Part shown: positions 17,333 through 25,256 of the stretch, one piece after another
Layout: every line of letters starts with the position of its first letter
How positions within the stretch are numbered: the stretch's first letter is position 1
Assembly: GCA_965203265.1 (NCBI GenBank)
Contig: CBDBBV010000002.1
Location: forward strand, 682,001 to 746,000
DNA: 64,000 nt
From: JAHRAW01 sp965203265
GTDB taxonomy: Bacteria > Pseudomonadota > Gammaproteobacteria > Arenicellales > Poriferihabitantaceae
Reading direction: 5' to 3'
Notes under the pieces: generated by a model
What the model was told of the DNA's origin: nothing
What the model saw: only the letters and a program-made list of their open reading frames with translations
The model's database searches: none
Position numbers and translations under genes: made by a program

Positions 17333-20300
17333 ATGAACATTCACAGCCGAATCACCCGATCCACCACCGCCGCATCAGTCGCCTCGGCCGCTGGCGCGAG
17401 CGTAAACACAAGCCCCCCCCCCCCCCCCCCCCCCCCCCCTTCTAATCTAGGGTTTAACTCGGCGGGACGCCCTGTATATTGGCCGTTTCCCCGCCCAGCC
17501 CATTCCCCAAGCGCCGGATCGAATCGCCGCCTCACTCTGCGCTCCGCCGCATTGCTGGCGGCGGCGTTTGCCCTGCTTGCCGCCGCGCCCGCCTCCGCCG
17601 CTGTGCTGGTGAGCAACATCGGGCAAACCACGACATGGAACAACACGCTGGGCTCGCAGACCAATCCCAGAGCCCAGCAGTTCACGACCGGAGCCAATAG
17701 CTACACGCTGAACAGCATTGACATCAAGTTCCACACGGCGGTGGCCACGCCGGCGAACCTGCGGGTGGAGCTGTGGTCCGCGACCACCGGCGTCAACATC
17801 AATCCGAATGCGAAGCTCGCGAGCCTGACGGTTCCCGCGACGGTCGGCACCGGCACCGTGACCTTCGCGGCGCCGGCGCACACCACGCTCGCCGCGAGCA
17901 CCAGGTACTTCGTGGTCGTCTACCGGAACGGCGCAACCACCGGGAATTTGGCCAAAGCGTCCTCCGACGCCGAGGATGCGGGTGCCGCGACCGGCTGGAG
18001 CATCGCGAACGGCGACCACCGTATCCCCACAGGGTTATCGGCTTGGAGCTTCGGCTCCTCGTCCCTGCAGATCCGCGTCAACGGCTCGGCGAAGACGCAG
18101 CCGCTCAGGGGCGGGCACGTCATCTGGTCGGCGACGCTGACGGTAGATGAGGACGCCGGGTTTTTCGGCTGCGACAACGGAGAACCTACCCAAGACAACT
18201 GCTCCACGGCGCTCTCGGATGATGAATTCACGTACAAGGGCGGGACCTATCAAGTCACGCAGCTGGTTCACGGCACTTCTTCCAATGCGGTGACGCTCAG
18301 GACCAACCCGGAGGACGCATTGGCGAGACTTGCTGGGCTGGAGTTGCATCTCGGCACTTCGCACCAGCTGCTCGTTGGTGCTGACAGGGGAACTTTCCGA
18401 TGGGACAATGTCAACCCGCAGTGGACCGACAACCAGCAAGTCGCGGTGAGGCTGTTGAACCCAGCCACGCTGAGCGCCCTGACCGCCAAGAGCGGCACCA
18501 GCGCGGGGGGCGCTTTCTCGGCACTCACCCTGTCTCCTTCCACTTTCGCCGCCGCCACCACCGCCTACACCGCCTCGGTGGCCAATTCCGTTACCCACCT
18601 GAAATTGACCCCGACTGCGGCGCAAAGCGGCGCCACCTTGCAAGTCGGCAAGAGCGGCAACCTCAACTCGGTGGCGAGCGGCGCCGACAGCACCGCCATC
18701 CCCCTCTCCGTGGGCGCCAACCCCATCTTGGTCGAGGTAACCGCCTCGGGCGGTGCCAAGAACACCTACACGGTAAGCGTAACCAGAGCGGCCCCCTCGG
18801 GAAGCGGCCAATCCGCCAACGCCAATCTGAGCGCCCTCACCGCCAAGAGCAGCACAGACGGTACCGCCTTCACCGCCCTCGCCCTGACGCCCGCGTTTTC
18901 CGCCTCCACCACCGCCTACCGCGCCTCGGTGGGCAACGAGGTTACCCATGCGATATTGACGCCTACTCAGGCGCACAATGCCGCCTCCATCCGGGTCGGC
19001 AAGAGCGGTAGCCTGACGGCGGTGAACAGCGGCGCGGACAGCAGCGCCATTTCCCTCGCCGAGGGCGCCAACGCCATCGTGGTCGAGGTAACCGCCGAGA
19101 ACGGCAGCACCACAAACTACCGAGTAAGCATAACCAGAGCGGCCATACCGACCACCCTGACCCTCAAAGCCAGCCCCACGGACATCCCCGAAGGCGGTGA
19201 ATCCGTGATAACGGCGATGCTGGATGAACCGGCACCGACCGGCGGTACGACGATAACGCTGGCCATCGACCCCGGCAACAGCACGGCGACCGAGGGGGCT
19301 GATTACACCCTCGCCACCAAGACCTTCACCATTGCCGCAGGCGAGCACAGCGAGCAAATCACCCTTCGCACCCTTGCCGATGAGGTGGACGACGACGGCG
19401 AGACCATCACCATCAATGCCACCAGCGCGAATCCGGTTTTGTCCGCAGTTCCCCTGCCCCTCACCATCGTGGCGGCGTTGCAGGCCGAGCAGTTGCATCG
19501 GGCAGTCCTGCCCGAAGTGGCGCGCGCCCTAGCCGGACGTTCCACCGGCGCCATCTCCGCACGTGTCGGGCAAGTGTTGAACGGCGGCGGCGCCTCGGCC
19601 AGTCTCGGCGGCCAGAGCACCCTCGCGGGCGCCTTGCAAACCCATGCTCCGGGCTTGATCAACGAAAACCGCCCCCTGCGCGACCTGCTGAGCGGCAGCC
19701 GATTCGTCCTGCCACTGAGCGATGACGGTGGGGGCGGCGGCCTGCGCTCGGCCTCCCTGTGGGCCAGCGGCGATTACCGCAATCTGTCCGGCGAGGACGG
19801 CGACATCGAGTTCGACGGCAACCTGCACGGCGCGCAAATCGGCGTGGATGCGATGGTGCGCAACAACCTGCTGGCGGGCGTGGCGTTGTCTTGGAGCGAG
19901 GGCGAGCTGGAATATGACACCGGCATCGGCGGCGCGAGCGGTCAGGGCGACTACGAGGTGGATGTGATTTCCCTGCATCCCTATCTCGGCGGTCGCTCCG
20001 GGCAGTTGGACTGGTGGGCTACCCTCGGCCACGGCAACGGCGAGTTGGTGGTCACCCCGAATGCCGGCCAAGCCGCCTCCAACGACATGAGCATGACCAC
20101 CCTGGGCGCGGGCGGCGGCGGTTTGCTGTGGTCGCGTGCGGAAGACGGGGCGCAAGTGCTTCTCAAGGGCGAATTCCTGTTCACGTGGATGGATGTGGAG
20201 AAGAGCGCCCGAGTCGATTCCCTCTCGGTGAACACCAGCCTCGCGCGCCTCGCGCTGGCGGCAAGCCGCACGCGCAGTTTGGCGGGCGGCGGGCAGCGGG

Positions 20301-20863
20301 TTGTTGTGCCGTCCCTATCCCTCGGCGTGCGCCAAGACGGCGGAGACGGCAACACCGGAGTCGGCGCGGAAATCGGCGGCAGTGTAAGTTACGAAAACGC
20401 GGAGAGCGGCGTGCGCGCGTCCGTATCGGCGCACAGCCTGTTTGGCCGCAGCGACTATGAGGAATGGGGCATACAGGCATTAGTGCACCTGTCGCCCGGT
20501 GCCGATGGTCAGGGCATGTCCTTCGAAATGAGCCCCGGCTACGGCAATGGCGGCGCGAGCGTGGGCGACACTGGCCGAATCTGGTCTCACGGCCTGCGCG
20601 GAGACGCCACCCCCGCCAACCGCGATGCGAGCGGACGACTGGAAATGAGATTGGGCTACGGCTTGTCGGCCCCCGGCGGGCGAGACGGCTTGCTGACCCC
20701 GTGGAGCGGCCTGACCTTGCACGAAACCGGCAAACTCTACCGACTGGGCCTGAATTGGGATACCAACCACCAATTCACCCTACGCCTATCCGGAGAACGC
20801 CGCGAAAATGAAAACGCGGATACCGACCACGCGGTCTTGCTACGGGGAGAGGCGCGTTTCTGA
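17333..20863 (+). CDS. Autotransporter-like surface protein AT1 with in-frame poly-C tract
   Basis: Large surface protein of 1176 residues. Reading from the strong start at 17333 gives MNIHSRITRS..., then nine prolines (about residues 28-36) encoded by a 27-C run, and an internal Sec-type signal (hydrophobic core about 71-85, likely cleavage after ASA near 89). Next come a choice-of-anchor-like beta domain (about 90-240) and a second beta module (about 255-375). Two cadherin-like beta-sandwich repeats follow (LSALTAKSG..., about 379-486 and 496-604), then one Calx-beta-type module (about 606-712). The C-terminal barrel (about 800-1176) ends in LLRGEARF with terminal Phe. Either frameshift at the tract meets a stop within four codons, so the gene looks on/off switchable. 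The function is probably adhesion; this is inference. Confidence 0.85.
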   Translation: MNIHSRITRSTTAASVASAAGASVNTSPPPPPPPPPSNLGFNSAGRPVYWPFPRPAHSPSAGSNRRLTLRSAALLAAAFALLAAAPASAAVLVSNIGQTTTWNNTLGSQTNPRAQQFTTGANSYTLNSIDIKFHTAVATPANLRVELWSATTGVNINPNAKLASLTVPATVGTGTVTFAAPAHTTLAASTRYFVVVYRNGATTGNLAKASSDAEDAGAATGWSIANGDHRIPTGLSAWSFGSSSLQIRVNGSAKTQPLRGGHVIWSATLTVDEDAGFFGCDNGEPTQDNCSTALSDDEFTYKGGTYQVTQLVHGTSSNAVTLRTNPEDALARLAGLELHLGTSHQLLVGADRGTFRWDNVNPQWTDNQQVAVRLLNPATLSALTAKSGTSAGGAFSALTLSPSTFAAATTAYTASVANSVTHLKLTPTAAQSGATLQVGKSGNLNSVASGADSTAIPLSVGANPILVEVTASGGAKNTYTVSVTRAAPSGSGQSANANLSALTAKSSTDGTAFTALALTPAFSASTTAYRASVGNEVTHAILTPTQAHNAASIRVGKSGSLTAVNSGADSSAISLAEGANAIVVEVTAENGSTTNYRVSITRAAIPTTLTLKASPTDIPEGGESVITAMLDEPAPTGGTTITLAIDPGNSTATEGADYTLATKTFTIAAGEHSEQITLRTLADEVDDDGETITINATSANPVLSAVPLPLTIVAALQAEQLHRAVLPEVARALAGRSTGAISARVGQVLNGGGASASLGGQSTLAGALQTHAPGLINENRPLRDLLSGSRFVLPLSDDGGGGGLRSASLWASGDYRNLSGEDGDIEFDGNLHGAQIGVDAMVRNNLLAGVALSWSEGELEYDTGIGGASGQGDYEVDVISLHPYLGGRSGQLDWWATLGHGNGELVVTPNAGQAASNDMSMTTLGAGGGGLLWSRAEDGAQVLLKGEFLFTWMDVEKSARVDSLSVNTSLARLALAASRTRSLAGGGQRVVVPSLSLGVRQDGGDGNTGVGAEIGGSVSYENAESGVRASVSAHSLFGRSDYEEWGIQALVHLSPGADGQGMSFEMSPGYGNGGASVGDTGRIWSHGLRGDATPANRDASGRLEMRLGYGLSAPGGRDGLLTPWSGLTLHETGKLYRLGLNWDTNHQFTLRLSGERRENENADTDHAVLLRGEARF
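17413..17439 (+). repeat. Homopolymer of 27 C in the 5' coding region of AT1
   Basis: Uninterrupted C run starting in codon 27 of AT1. With 27 C the downstream 1140 codons are in frame. With 28 C the reading would be TTC TAA and stop. With 26 C it would be CTT CTA ATC TAG and stop. The exact length in any cell or assembly is uncertain because such runs slip both in vivo and in sequencing. Confidence 0.95.
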
Positions 20864-20935
20864 TCGTTAGCGGCTACGGACGGCGGGCGACTTGATTTGG
20901 CGACGCCCGCCATCCCATTCCGCACCTTTGCCCAA

Positions 20936-20971
20936 GGCGGCGATTCCTCAAGGCGCCGCCGCCCCTTTTTT
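20936..20971 (+). terminator. Rho-independent terminator after AT1
   Basis: Perfect 7-bp GC stem GGCGGCG (20936-20942) / CGCCGCC (20954-20960) with an 11-nt loop, followed by gcccctttttt. It lies 73 bp past the AT1 stop and separates it from sdhC. The rest of 20864-21114 shows no gene; it should carry the sdh promoter. Confidence 0.75.
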
Positions 20972-21114
20972 CTCCATGCCCACTAGCCGATGGATCGCAA
21001 ACGACGCCGTCAGGTGGTCGGGCGGGATGTAGCGGTATCGTCAGCCGGTTTTCTCGATGGCGGTTTGCTTGTATCATTGCGCGCTGGTATCACCCAGCAT
21101 TCAGGCAATTCAAG

Positions 21115-21486
21115 TTGATCCAACCCCAGCGTCCGCTGTCGCCCCATCTGCAGATATACCGACCGCAGTTGACCTCGGTTCTATCCATCCTGCATCGTGG
21201 CAGCGGCCTCATACTCACCCTCGGCGCCCTGTTGCTGGCGTGGTGGCTGTGGTGCGTCGCCGCCGGTGCCGACACCTACCGCATCGCCCATGCCTTCTTC
21301 ACCTCTTGGCTCGGCCAATCCCTACTCCTGATATGGATACTGTGCGCCTGCTATCACCTGTGCAACGGCATCCGCCACCTGTTGTGGGACGCGGGCTGGG
21401 GGCTGCAACTGCCGGCGGCCTATCTGAGCGGAAAAATCGTGGTCGGCGCTTCTCTGGTGTTGACCATGCTGGCTTGGCTGACATGA
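21115..21486 (+). CDS. sdhC: Succinate dehydrogenase cytochrome b556 subunit SdhC
   Basis: Membrane anchor subunit of respiratory complex II, contributing heme b and the quinone site. The 123 residues open with RPLSPHLQIYRPQLTSVLSILHRGSG, the SdhC signature. Three transmembrane helices follow (about 27-50, 62-88, 103-121), and the heme ligand histidine sits in HLCNGIRHL. Starts with TTG at 21115; no ATG fits. The stop overlaps the sdhD start (ATGA). Confidence 0.92.
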   Translation: MIQPQRPLSPHLQIYRPQLTSVLSILHRGSGLILTLGALLLAWWLWCVAAGADTYRIAHAFFTSWLGQSLLLIWILCACYHLCNGIRHLLWDAGWGLQLPAAYLSGKIVVGASLVLTMLAWLT

Positions 21487-21860
21487 ATTCCGCGCATCCG
21501 CCGGAGCGGGTTCAGCTCAGCGAGGCAGAGCACGCGGGCAGTCGCCATTGGTGGTTGCAGCGTGTTTGCGCATTGCCGCTGATCCCCCTCACCCTGTGGT
21601 TCGTGTTCGCCATCCGCGACCACATCGGCGCCGGACATCAGGCGGTGGCGGCGTGGATCGCCCAACCCGTGGTGGCGGCGGCTCTCATCGTCTACCTCGC
21701 CTGCCTGTTCTTCCACGCCCATCTGGGGGTGCAGGTGATCGTCGAGGACTACATGCCCTCCCGCCGAGCGCGCGCGAAAACCCTGCTGGCGATGAAGGCG
21801 GTGCACATTGTGGCGGCGACCGTCGCCATCGTTTCCGTGCTGCGCATCGCGGCTTGGTAA
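21483..21860 (+). CDS. sdhD: Succinate dehydrogenase membrane anchor SdhD
   Basis: Second hydrophobic subunit of complex II, 125 residues with three transmembrane helices. HAHLGVQVIVEDYMPS near residue 78 is the diagnostic SdhD segment carrying the heme-b histidine and quinone-site residues. It starts at ATG 21483, overlapping the sdhC stop by 4 bp, which argues for translational coupling. The longer open frame from 21057 runs through sdhC and is not used. Confidence 0.92.
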   Translation: MNSAHPPERVQLSEAEHAGSRHWWLQRVCALPLIPLTLWFVFAIRDHIGAGHQAVAAWIAQPVVAAALIVYLACLFFHAHLGVQVIVEDYMPSRRARAKTLLAMKAVHIVAATVAIVSVLRIAAW

Positions 21861-21887
21861 CTCGTAGCGGCAGCAGGCGGAAAATCG

Positions 21888-23678
21888 GTGGCTGAATCCT
21901 ATCCCATCATCGACCACAGTTACGACGTGGTCGTGGTCGGCGCCGGCGGTGCCGGCCTGCGCGCCACCTTCGGCATGGCGGTCGAAGGGTTGAGCACCGC
22001 CTGCATCACCAAGCTGTTTCCGACTCGCAGCCATACCGTCGCCGCGCAGGGCGGGATGAGCGCCGCTCTCGGCAACATGGGCGAGGACGACTGGCGCTGG
22101 CACATGTACGACACGGTCAAGGGCGCCGACTGGCTCGGCGATCAGGACGCCATCGAATACATGTGCAAGGAGGCGGCCGACGCGGTCATTGAACTGGAGC
22201 ACTACGGCGTGCCCTTTTCGCGCACCGCCGAGGGGCGGATATACCAGCGGGCGTTCGGCGGCATGACCACCCACTACGGCGAGGGTCAGGCGCAGCGCAC
22301 CTGCGCCGCGGCGGATCGCACCGGCCACGCCATCCTGCACGCCCTCTACCAGCAGTCGCTCAAACACAAGGCCGAATTCTTCATCGAGTATTTCGCCATC
22401 GACCTGATCATGGAAAACGGCGAATGCAAGGGCGTGCTCGCCTGGGACTTGGACGGCGGGCAGCTGCACCGCTTCGCCGCCAAGATCGTGGTGCTGGCCA
22501 CCGGCGGATATGGTCGGTGCTATCTCTCCTGCACCTCGGCGCACAGCTGCACCGGCGACGGCGGCGGCATGGTACTGCGCGCCGGGCTGCCGCTGCAGGA
22601 CATGGAGTTCACCCAATTCCACCCCACCGGCATCTACGGCGCCGGTTGCCTGATCACCGAGGGCGCCAGAGGGGAGGGCGGCTACCTGACCAATTCCCGA
22701 GGAGAGCGCTTCATGCAGCGATACGCCCCCAACGCCAAGGACCTCGCCTCCCGCGATGTGGTCAGCCGTTCGATGACCAGGGAGATCCGCGATGGACTCG
22801 GCGTCGGCAAGCACAAGGATCACATCCACCTGCACCTCGAACACCTTGGCTCCGAAGTGCTTGCCGAGCGCCTGCCGGGCATCTCGGAATCCGCCAGAAT
22901 CTTCGCCGGAGTCGATGTAACCAGAGAGCCGATACCCGTGCTGCCGACGGTGCACTACAACATGGGCGGCATACAGACCAACATCCACGGCGAGGTGGTT
23001 ACGCGCAGAGGAGACGATCCGGAGCACATCGTCTCCGGACTGATGGCCATCGGCGAGGCGGCATGTGTATCGGTGCACGGCGCCAACCGGCTGGGGTCGA
23101 ATTCATTGCTGGACATCATCGTGTTCGGACGCGCCGCCGCCCGCCGCGCGCGCGCCCTGATCGAACCGGGCTCCGCCAAACCGGGGCTGGCGGATGCCGC
23201 TGGGCAGGAGAGCATCGACCGTTTCGACCGCATTCGCCACGCCGACGGCGATTCCCCGACCGCCGCAATACGCTTGGCCATGCAGACCGCCATGCAGAAT
23301 CATTGCGCCGTGTTCCGCAGTTGCGAGGTCATGGAGGAAGGCAAGCGAGTTTTGGCGGACATTTGCGCGCGATTCGATCGCGTCAAGGTGTCCGACCGCT
23401 CCATGATCTGGAATACCGATCTGGTGGAAACCCTCGAACTGGACAATCTATTGCGGCAGGCGCGGGTGTCCATGCACGCCGCCGCCAACCGCCGGGAAAG
23501 TCGGGGCGCCCATGCCCACGAGGATTATCCCGAGCGCGATGACGCCGACTGGATGAAGCATACGCTGACATGGCAGGCCGAGCTGGCCGCCGATCCGGTG
23601 ATCGATTACCGACCGGTGCACGACTATACGTTGACCGACGAAGTCGAGTATATTGCGCCGCAGAAGCGCGTGTACTGA
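21888..23678 (+). CDS. sdhA: Succinate dehydrogenase flavoprotein subunit SdhA
   Basis: Catalytic FAD subunit oxidising succinate to fumarate, 596 residues. The Rossmann motif VVVGAGGAGLRA starts near residue 15. The FAD-linking histidine lies in TRSHTVAAQGGMSAALGN near 47, and substrate-site elements HPTGIYGAGCLITEGARGEGG and the active-site TREPIPVLPTVHYNMGG follow. ANRLGSNSLLDIIVFG and RESRGAHAHEDYPERDD close the family pattern. Starts with GTG at 21888, 27 bp after sdhD. SdhE encoded downstream would flavinylate it. Confidence 0.97.
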   Translation: MAESYPIIDHSYDVVVVGAGGAGLRATFGMAVEGLSTACITKLFPTRSHTVAAQGGMSAALGNMGEDDWRWHMYDTVKGADWLGDQDAIEYMCKEAADAVIELEHYGVPFSRTAEGRIYQRAFGGMTTHYGEGQAQRTCAAADRTGHAILHALYQQSLKHKAEFFIEYFAIDLIMENGECKGVLAWDLDGGQLHRFAAKIVVLATGGYGRCYLSCTSAHSCTGDGGGMVLRAGLPLQDMEFTQFHPTGIYGAGCLITEGARGEGGYLTNSRGERFMQRYAPNAKDLASRDVVSRSMTREIRDGLGVGKHKDHIHLHLEHLGSEVLAERLPGISESARIFAGVDVTREPIPVLPTVHYNMGGIQTNIHGEVVTRRGDDPEHIVSGLMAIGEAACVSVHGANRLGSNSLLDIIVFGRAAARRARALIEPGSAKPGLADAAGQESIDRFDRIRHADGDSPTAAIRLAMQTAMQNHCAVFRSCEVMEEGKRVLADICARFDRVKVSDRSMIWNTDLVETLELDNLLRQARVSMHAAANRRESRGAHAHEDYPERDDADWMKHTLTWQAELAADPVIDYRPVHDYTLTDEVEYIAPQKRVY

Positions 23679-23717
23679 CCTCCCCTCACCCCGCCACCCC
23701 GCATCCATCCGCCGACC

Positions 23718-24521
23718 ATGGCCGCATTCACCCTACCCGCCAATTCCCGAATCGTCGAGGGCAGAAGTTACCGAGACGAGAGTGCGAGCCGCCCGCGCAC
23801 GGTTCGGGTATACCGCTGGGATCCGGACACCGGCGAGCAACCCCGCATGGACACCTACGAGGTCGATGCGGACGCCTGCGGCCCGATGGTGCTGGACATC
23901 ATCATCCGCATCAAGAACGCCATCGACAGCACTCTGGCCTTCCGCCGCTCCTGCCGGGAGGGGATTTGCGGCTCGTGCGCCATGAACATAGACGGCGTCA
24001 ACACCCTCGCCTGCACCCAGCCGGCGGAGGCGATCAAGGGGGCGATCACCATCTACCCGCTGCCGCACCTGTCGGTGGTCAAGGACTTGGTCGCCGATAT
24101 GAGCCGTTTCTACGCGCAATACGCCTCCATCAAACCCTGGCTGCAGGCCGACTCCCCCGCGCCCACGCCCGCGCGCGAGCGCCTGCAATCCGAGGCAGAG
24201 CGGGAGAAGCTGGATGGGCTGTACGAGTGCATACTGTGCGCCTGCTGCTCCACCAGTTGTCCGAGTTATTGGTGGAACAGCGAGAAATATCTCGGCCCGG
24301 CGACGCTGTTGCAGGCGTATCGATGGATCGCCGACAGCCGCGACCAAGCCACCGACGAGCGCCTCGACCAGCTGGACGACGCCTTCAAACTGTACCGCTG
24401 CCACACCATCATGAACTGCACCAAGACTTGCCCGAAGGGGTTGAATCCGGCTCAGGCGATTGCCCGAATCAAACAAGACTTGGCGAAGAGATCGTGGCGA
24501 AAGAAGGCGGATCGGAGTTAA
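23718..24521 (+). CDS. sdhB: Succinate dehydrogenase iron-sulfur subunit SdhB
   Basis: Carries electrons from SdhA to the quinone site. The 267 residues contain the [2Fe-2S] cluster motif CREGICGSCAMNIDG with a later Cys in LACTQ. The [4Fe-4S] and [3Fe-4S] ligands lie in ECILCACCSTSCPSYWW and CHTIMNCTKTCPKGLNPA. The N-terminus is about 25 residues longer than in E. coli. Its end overlaps the start of sdhE. Confidence 0.96.
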   Translation: MAAFTLPANSRIVEGRSYRDESASRPRTVRVYRWDPDTGEQPRMDTYEVDADACGPMVLDIIIRIKNAIDSTLAFRRSCREGICGSCAMNIDGVNTLACTQPAEAIKGAITIYPLPHLSVVKDLVADMSRFYAQYASIKPWLQADSPAPTPARERLQSEAEREKLDGLYECILCACCSTSCPSYWWNSEKYLGPATLLQAYRWIADSRDQATDERLDQLDDAFKLYRCHTIMNCTKTCPKGLNPAQAIARIKQDLAKRSWRKKADRS

Positions 24522-24796
24522 CGGCGCTAACCCGCCCCGCCGCGCCGCCGGATGCGCGGGCGAGCAGCCGGATCAGATGGCGCTGTCGCCGGGGCGCGCG
24601 GGAACTGGACTTGATTTTGTCCGCCTTTGTGGATGAGCACTATCGCGCGTTGAACGGGGCGGAACGGCGACTCTTCGCCCAGCTGCTCGAGCACGCCGAC
24701 CCGCAGTTGGCGGACTGGCTCTGCCACGGCGTACCACCCACCGACCACGGAATGGCCACCATTGTCGAACGCATTCTGTCTGCCCATCACGCTTAG
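24494..24796 (+). CDS. sdhE: FAD assembly factor SdhE
   Basis: Small protein that promotes covalent flavinylation of SdhA. The core RIRWRCRRGARELDLILSAF near residue 28 has the family RGxxE motif; FVDEHYRALNGAERRLFAQLLEHADPQLADWL completes the domain. The start is GTG 24494, inside the 3' end of sdhB; a later start is possible because the first 25 residues are not conserved-looking. Immediately precedes and overlaps ygfX. Confidence 0.88.
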   Translation: MAKEGGSELTALTRPAAPPDARASSRIRWRCRRGARELDLILSAFVDEHYRALNGAERRLFAQLLEHADPQLADWLCHGVPPTDHGMATIVERILSAHHA

Positions 24797-25256
24797 CCTC
24801 GCGCCGCACCGGGGGATTGTCGCGGCGCTGGTCGCGCTGCATTGCCTGCCGTTGCCTCTGGTGGCGATTGTCGCGCTGGTCGCCGACGGTTTTTCCGCTC
24901 CCTTCGCTTGGTTGCTCGCGGCGATTACCGCGTTTTCTCTGGCTCTTGCATTGCGCCGTCAGCGGCTGGCGAACGGCGCAGTCCGCTTGGAGGCGATCGC
25001 CGGAGACAATCCGGCCAACGCGGCCAACGCGGGCAATTCAGGCGATTGGTTGCTGTATCGAGCGGACGGGCGGCACCAGCCGATGCAGTTCATAGACGCG
25101 ATGGAATTCGGCGGTTTCGTGCTGTTGCTGATGGCGCAGGATCGGCGCAAATTCCGCCTCCTCATCCGCGCCCGCTCCCAGTCCCGAGGCCAGCTGCACC
25201 GCCTGCGGGTGTGGCGGGAAAATCGCCTGCGGCCGCCGCCGCGGGGCGCAAGATAG
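24762..25256 (+). CDS. YgfX-like membrane protein
   Basis: Protein of 164 residues with two transmembrane helices (about 20-42 and 45-64) and a soluble C-terminus (WLLYRADGRHQPMQFID...VLLLMAQDRRKFRLLIRARS). This topology, the position overlapping sdhE by 35 bp, and the basic LL-rich end match YgfX (CptA), which in E. coli forms a pair with SdhE and has been described as a toxin acting on cytoskeletal proteins. Sequence identity cannot be measured here. It starts with TTG. The last 95 bp overlap the end of nadB on the other strand. Confidence 0.65.
   Translation: MSNAFCLPITLSLAPHRGIVAALVALHCLPLPLVAIVALVADGFSAPFAWLLAAITAFSLALALRRQRLANGAVRLEAIAGDNPANAANAGNSGDWLLYRADGRHQPMQFIDAMEFGGFVLLLMAQDRRKFRLLIRARSQSRGQLHRLRVWRENRLRPPPRGAR

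Noticed and set aside
17413..17439. Poly-C runs as pure sequencing or assembly artefacts
   Set aside because: Length may be misjudged, but the runs occur at the equivalent codon positions of two related genes after a shared leader, which artefact does not explain.
18035..19498. Open frame of about 490 codons on the - strand inside AT1
   Set aside because: Gly-rich shadow of the repeat-coding region; the + strand frame has clear domains and signal peptide.
21420..23078. Open frame of about 550 codons on the - strand
   Set aside because: Antisense to sdhD/sdhA, no recognisable domains, His/Gly/Val-rich composition typical of a shadow frame.
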